Of a stretch of 64,000 bases of DNA, positions 61,419 through 64,000 are shown in pieces (position 1 is the first letter of the stretch; every line of letters starts with the position of its first letter). The notes under the pieces were generated by a model that had not been told where the DNA came from, made no database searches, and worked only from the letters and a program-made list of their open reading frames with translations. The stretch is taken from assembly GCA_900239685.1 (NCBI GenBank), contig OENT01000003.1, forward strand, positions 124,001 through 188,000, given 5' to 3'. The DNA is from Rotaria macrura. Taxonomy: Eukaryota; Rotifera; Eurotatoria; Philodinida; Philodinidae. The translations under genes were made by a program, and so were the position numbers.

Positions 61419-63463
61419 ATGACAAATGAATTTAATGATCAGATTGAAAAATTTATTCATTCATTGAATGTAAATTCGCTTGAGATATTTTATCAAGCAT
61501 TTGATTTTTCAAATGTGAGCGATAGTCGAACACAATTAACAAAATTGAACTATGATAAAAGCAAAGTATCGTTTCTTAATCTTGAAATGGTAAGACACAA
61601 GAGATTGAATTTGAAACATATTATGTTATTTTATTAGATTGCAGACATGTTTCAAGTATTTACAGCTGTTCACAGTGCAGTTGAACAAAATTCATCAAGA
61701 GATTTTTGTATTGAAGTACCGCATCGATTATCAAATAGTAAATCGGTACGAATTTTTGAAGAAAATGATTTACTGATGTTGTCGCAATTCAATTATCTAA
61801 GATAGAATTTAAAGTCTAGAGAAAGAAAAATCGATGATTAGAACCATCTTTTCGAGGTTGTCAGTAGAACAGGCATATTTATTTCTTTTATATAAATGGC
61901 TTCATGCTTAGTAGAAAGATGATGCTATTTCAACATTTGATCAAAACAAATATTTATCTTAGGGTTTAATTTTTTATTTTTCAATGAAATAGATATAGAT
62001 TCGTTATGGAGTGCCGCTTCTACGTTCTCGAAAACTGCAAGAGGACAAATTATTAAACATGATGTCATCTCTAAAATGTTGTTTTATGTTACAAAAATGA
62101 ATCGATTAGCATATTTAATTTCCTAAAAAAACTATGTTTTAATTCATTTTGCGTGTCAAACAAGATATTTCTACTTGGAACAGTAGTATTTAAAAGTTCT
62201 ATACATTGAATTGATTCCTTAATTTGTCTAGATACTTCGTTTCGGTTATATGAAATACTTCATTTTATTTTTAAGTCTGAAAGTGTTGCATTGTATTTTT
62301 GAACTGATATTCTCACCAAGATTGAAGTCTATTGTTCGAAAGTTATGCATTTTATGTATCCCATGATTTCACAATTGAAGTTTTACACGATCAAAGACAA
62401 TGGTTTTGAATGATTACTCTGTTTCTTTTTTGACTGGCATAAGCTTGTATTTATGCAGAGAAGCGGAAGTAGTCAACTTCTAGAAGTAAATGTTTAGGAA
62501 TATGCGTACTTTTGTTTTTGGCTACAACTTTGTAAAAAAAATGCACAGATATCATTTCTCTTCAACTGTCTTCACATGAAAATTTAAATGGCTTTTAGTG
62601 ATGTCAATCTAAAATATGAGACAGTTTATCAATGGATTCTGAAATCGGCTATTAGTGTCTTCGCTAATAATGATTATAATAATTTGAGGGTGAAGAAACT
62701 TTAAGTGAGTTTGTATATGTCAATGATTGGAAACCATCGTTATTGCGATCATGACATACGAAGCAAAAGATCAAGTGTATGGAATAATGGTTAAAATCTA
62801 AATTATGACATGAGAAAAACGTCGTCGGGTTTTCACCTTGAATCTAACTACATTAGAGATGAAATTCAATGAAAATGTCAGAATTATTATTAACGATCTT
62901 TTTCATCTTTTTTGTGACTTGATTTTAAATTCTATTAGGTAATATAGATTTATTAATAATTGAGATCGTAAAACTGTTTTTCTTTTAAAATTCCGTGCGA
63001 ATGAAATTCATCGAGTTTTCTTTAATGATTATAGATATGCCTTTGAAAACTAGCGTATCATATGTTCATCATATATTCTTTGGAACATGTGAAGAACTCT
63101 ATTTCAATGTTTTTAGATTGGTGATGCTTTGCGTACTTTTGGTGGCTATGGCAAACCATATGTTGTTATTGTTTCGATTCAAGATCGCTTACGAAGTGAA
63201 GAATTGTTTGAAACCATTAGTAAAATTGATAATGTAACGAAAATGACTAATGAACAAATGCAACAAACTATGACTAATAACTTTGATAATATTCGAAGAG
63301 TAAGAAATGAAAAAACTTGATGAACGAAATATCTATGTTGAATTTTGTATTTGCTTCTCTTTAAAAGTATTATTTTGGAACGACAAACAATCAAGAGCAA
63401 GCTACCTGCCGGAATTCGATAGATGAAATTGTTACTAGAATGGTGGCTTCGAAGCATCTCTGA
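61419..63463 (+). CDS. Unrecognised small protein, 185 aa
   Basis: Four exons joined in phase 0: 61419-61589, 61638-61745, 63117-63299, 63368-63463. Splice sites are good (GTAAGA, GTACGA, GTAAGA donors; TTTTATTAG, TTTTTAG, TTAAAAG acceptors) and the frame is open across all joins. The protein looks globular and soluble: amphipathic N-terminal helices (FNDQIEKFIHSLNVNSLEIF), a central strand-like stretch (YGKPYVVIVSIQDRL) and a polar helix (MTNEQMQQTMTNNFDNI). No signal peptide, membrane segment or family motif recognised. The start codon abuts an acceptor (ACATATAG) and lies 250 nt after the KCTD7-like stop. AATAAA occurs at 63491. Intron 2 is 1.37 kb. Confidence 0.65.
61746..63116 (+). other. 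1.4-kb intron of the 185-aa gene
   Basis: AT-rich; no nested coding frame or known repeat seen. If the two halves are separate genes this would be intergenic, but phases match. Confidence 0.6.
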
Positions 63464-63490
63464 TATACTTTTGTTCTGTTTTATAACTTA

Positions 63491-63496
63491 AATAAA
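63491..63496 (+). terminator. Polyadenylation signal of the 185-aa gene
   Basis: Canonical AATAAA 27 nt after the stop codon, followed by an overlapping second copy. Confidence 0.55.
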
Positions 63497-64000
63497 TAAA
63501 TCAACAACGAATAAAAACGTTTTCATTATCATAATGTCCATATTTAATGGCATGTGCTTTGATATTTACAGCTGACACAATCATAAATCTATGTCTCAAA
63601 CTTTAATATGTTTACATATTCCAAATCGATAAATCAGTCTTTATCGATTTGATGCTCTCTTAATCATAACATTCAATATGTATGCGAAAGTCAAGCACAT
63701 AGTAGAATTACTAGGCAATAAAGAGAAAGAGAAAAAAGTATTGTTTTTTTTTCGATTCATTTCTCCACATTATTTTAATATTGATCACTGTGGCAGTTGT
63801 CTACTTAACAAAAAGAAAGGCGTAAGTATTTATTACTCAACTACAAGAATGTTGCAAAATATTTTTAATGAGAGCGAAATTTCAGTACACACACATATGT
63901 ATTTATATATATGTATATATTATGACTCAGACGATTTCAATGTTGATTATTCACTAAAGCACAACCAAGAGCAATACTTCTCATAATCTTTAATCAATTT
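63497..64000. other. Right-hand flank, no supported gene
   Basis: One open frame from about 63678 is Lys/Phe/Tyr-rich and contains a translated TA repeat; it lacks splice signals and family resemblance and is not called. Confidence 0.45.

Noticed and set aside
63678-63986. 102-codon frame at the right end
   Set aside because: Lys/Phe/Tyr-rich with a translated TA repeat, no splice sites or family match.
1-64000. Transposon, CRISPR array, rRNA or bacterial-type operon
   Set aside because: No transposase or reverse transcriptase motif, no regularly spaced direct repeats, no rRNA-like stretch; all recognisable genes are intron-bearing eukaryotic genes or their neighbours.

Overview
The window is animal nuclear DNA. 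It is AT-rich, with GT-AG introns that are mostly about 50-70 nt, a few introns of 0.4-2 kb, and metazoan gene families: an ETS factor with a Pointed domain, ANKRD13, MEA1, KCTD7-type BTB, ATP synthase subunit g and a Mcr-type thioester-family protein. Compact introns, AT-biased codons and splice acceptors placed directly before start codons suggest a rotifer, possibly a bdelloid. That assignment is inference; no marker gene here proves it. Gene models were built by hand, matching reading frame and intron phase exon by exon.

Layout. 1-345 (-): first exon of a neuronal-calcium-sensor EF-hand gene that leaves the window. 0.35-5.5 kb: gene-poor, rich in microsatellites, with one exon-like block at 3.2 kb. 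5.54-8.53 kb (+): ETV6/Yan-like ETS repressor, 8 coding exons. 9.75-10.3 kb (+): LURP-one-related protein. 13.4-15.7 kb (+): unrecognised 696-aa protein. 16.8-25.4 kb (+): a cysteine-rich ORF, then a 17-exon disordered Ser/Thr-rich protein. 25.7-28.4 kb (+): a degenerate kinesin-13/KIF24-like motor, which may be the C-terminus of the preceding gene. 29.9-36.7 kb (+): Mcr-like alpha-2-macroglobulin protein with an LDLa domain and no thioester motif. 37.0-40.6 kb (+): ANKRD13, including a 7-nt microexon. 40.8-41.4 kb (+): MEA1. 41.75-44.3 kb (+): small heat-shock protein with two alpha-crystallin domains. 44.3-50.2 kb: gene-poor. 50.2-53.8 kb (+): unrecognised single-pass membrane protein. 54.4-56.3 kb (+): LRR-like type I membrane protein. 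56.5-57.7 kb (-): phytanoyl-CoA dioxygenase-family enzyme. 58.5-58.9 kb (+): ATP synthase subunit g. 59.2-61.2 kb (+): KCTD7-like BTB protein. 61.4-63.5 kb (+): unrecognised 185-aa protein.

The genes do not form one pathway. The most interesting points are the kinesin-like protein that has lost its nucleotide-binding motifs, its possible fusion to a very long disordered N-terminus, the Mcr-like protein, the 7-nt microexon, and the run of closely spaced same-strand genes whose start codons sit just after a 3' splice site, a pattern compatible with spliced-leader trans-splicing.
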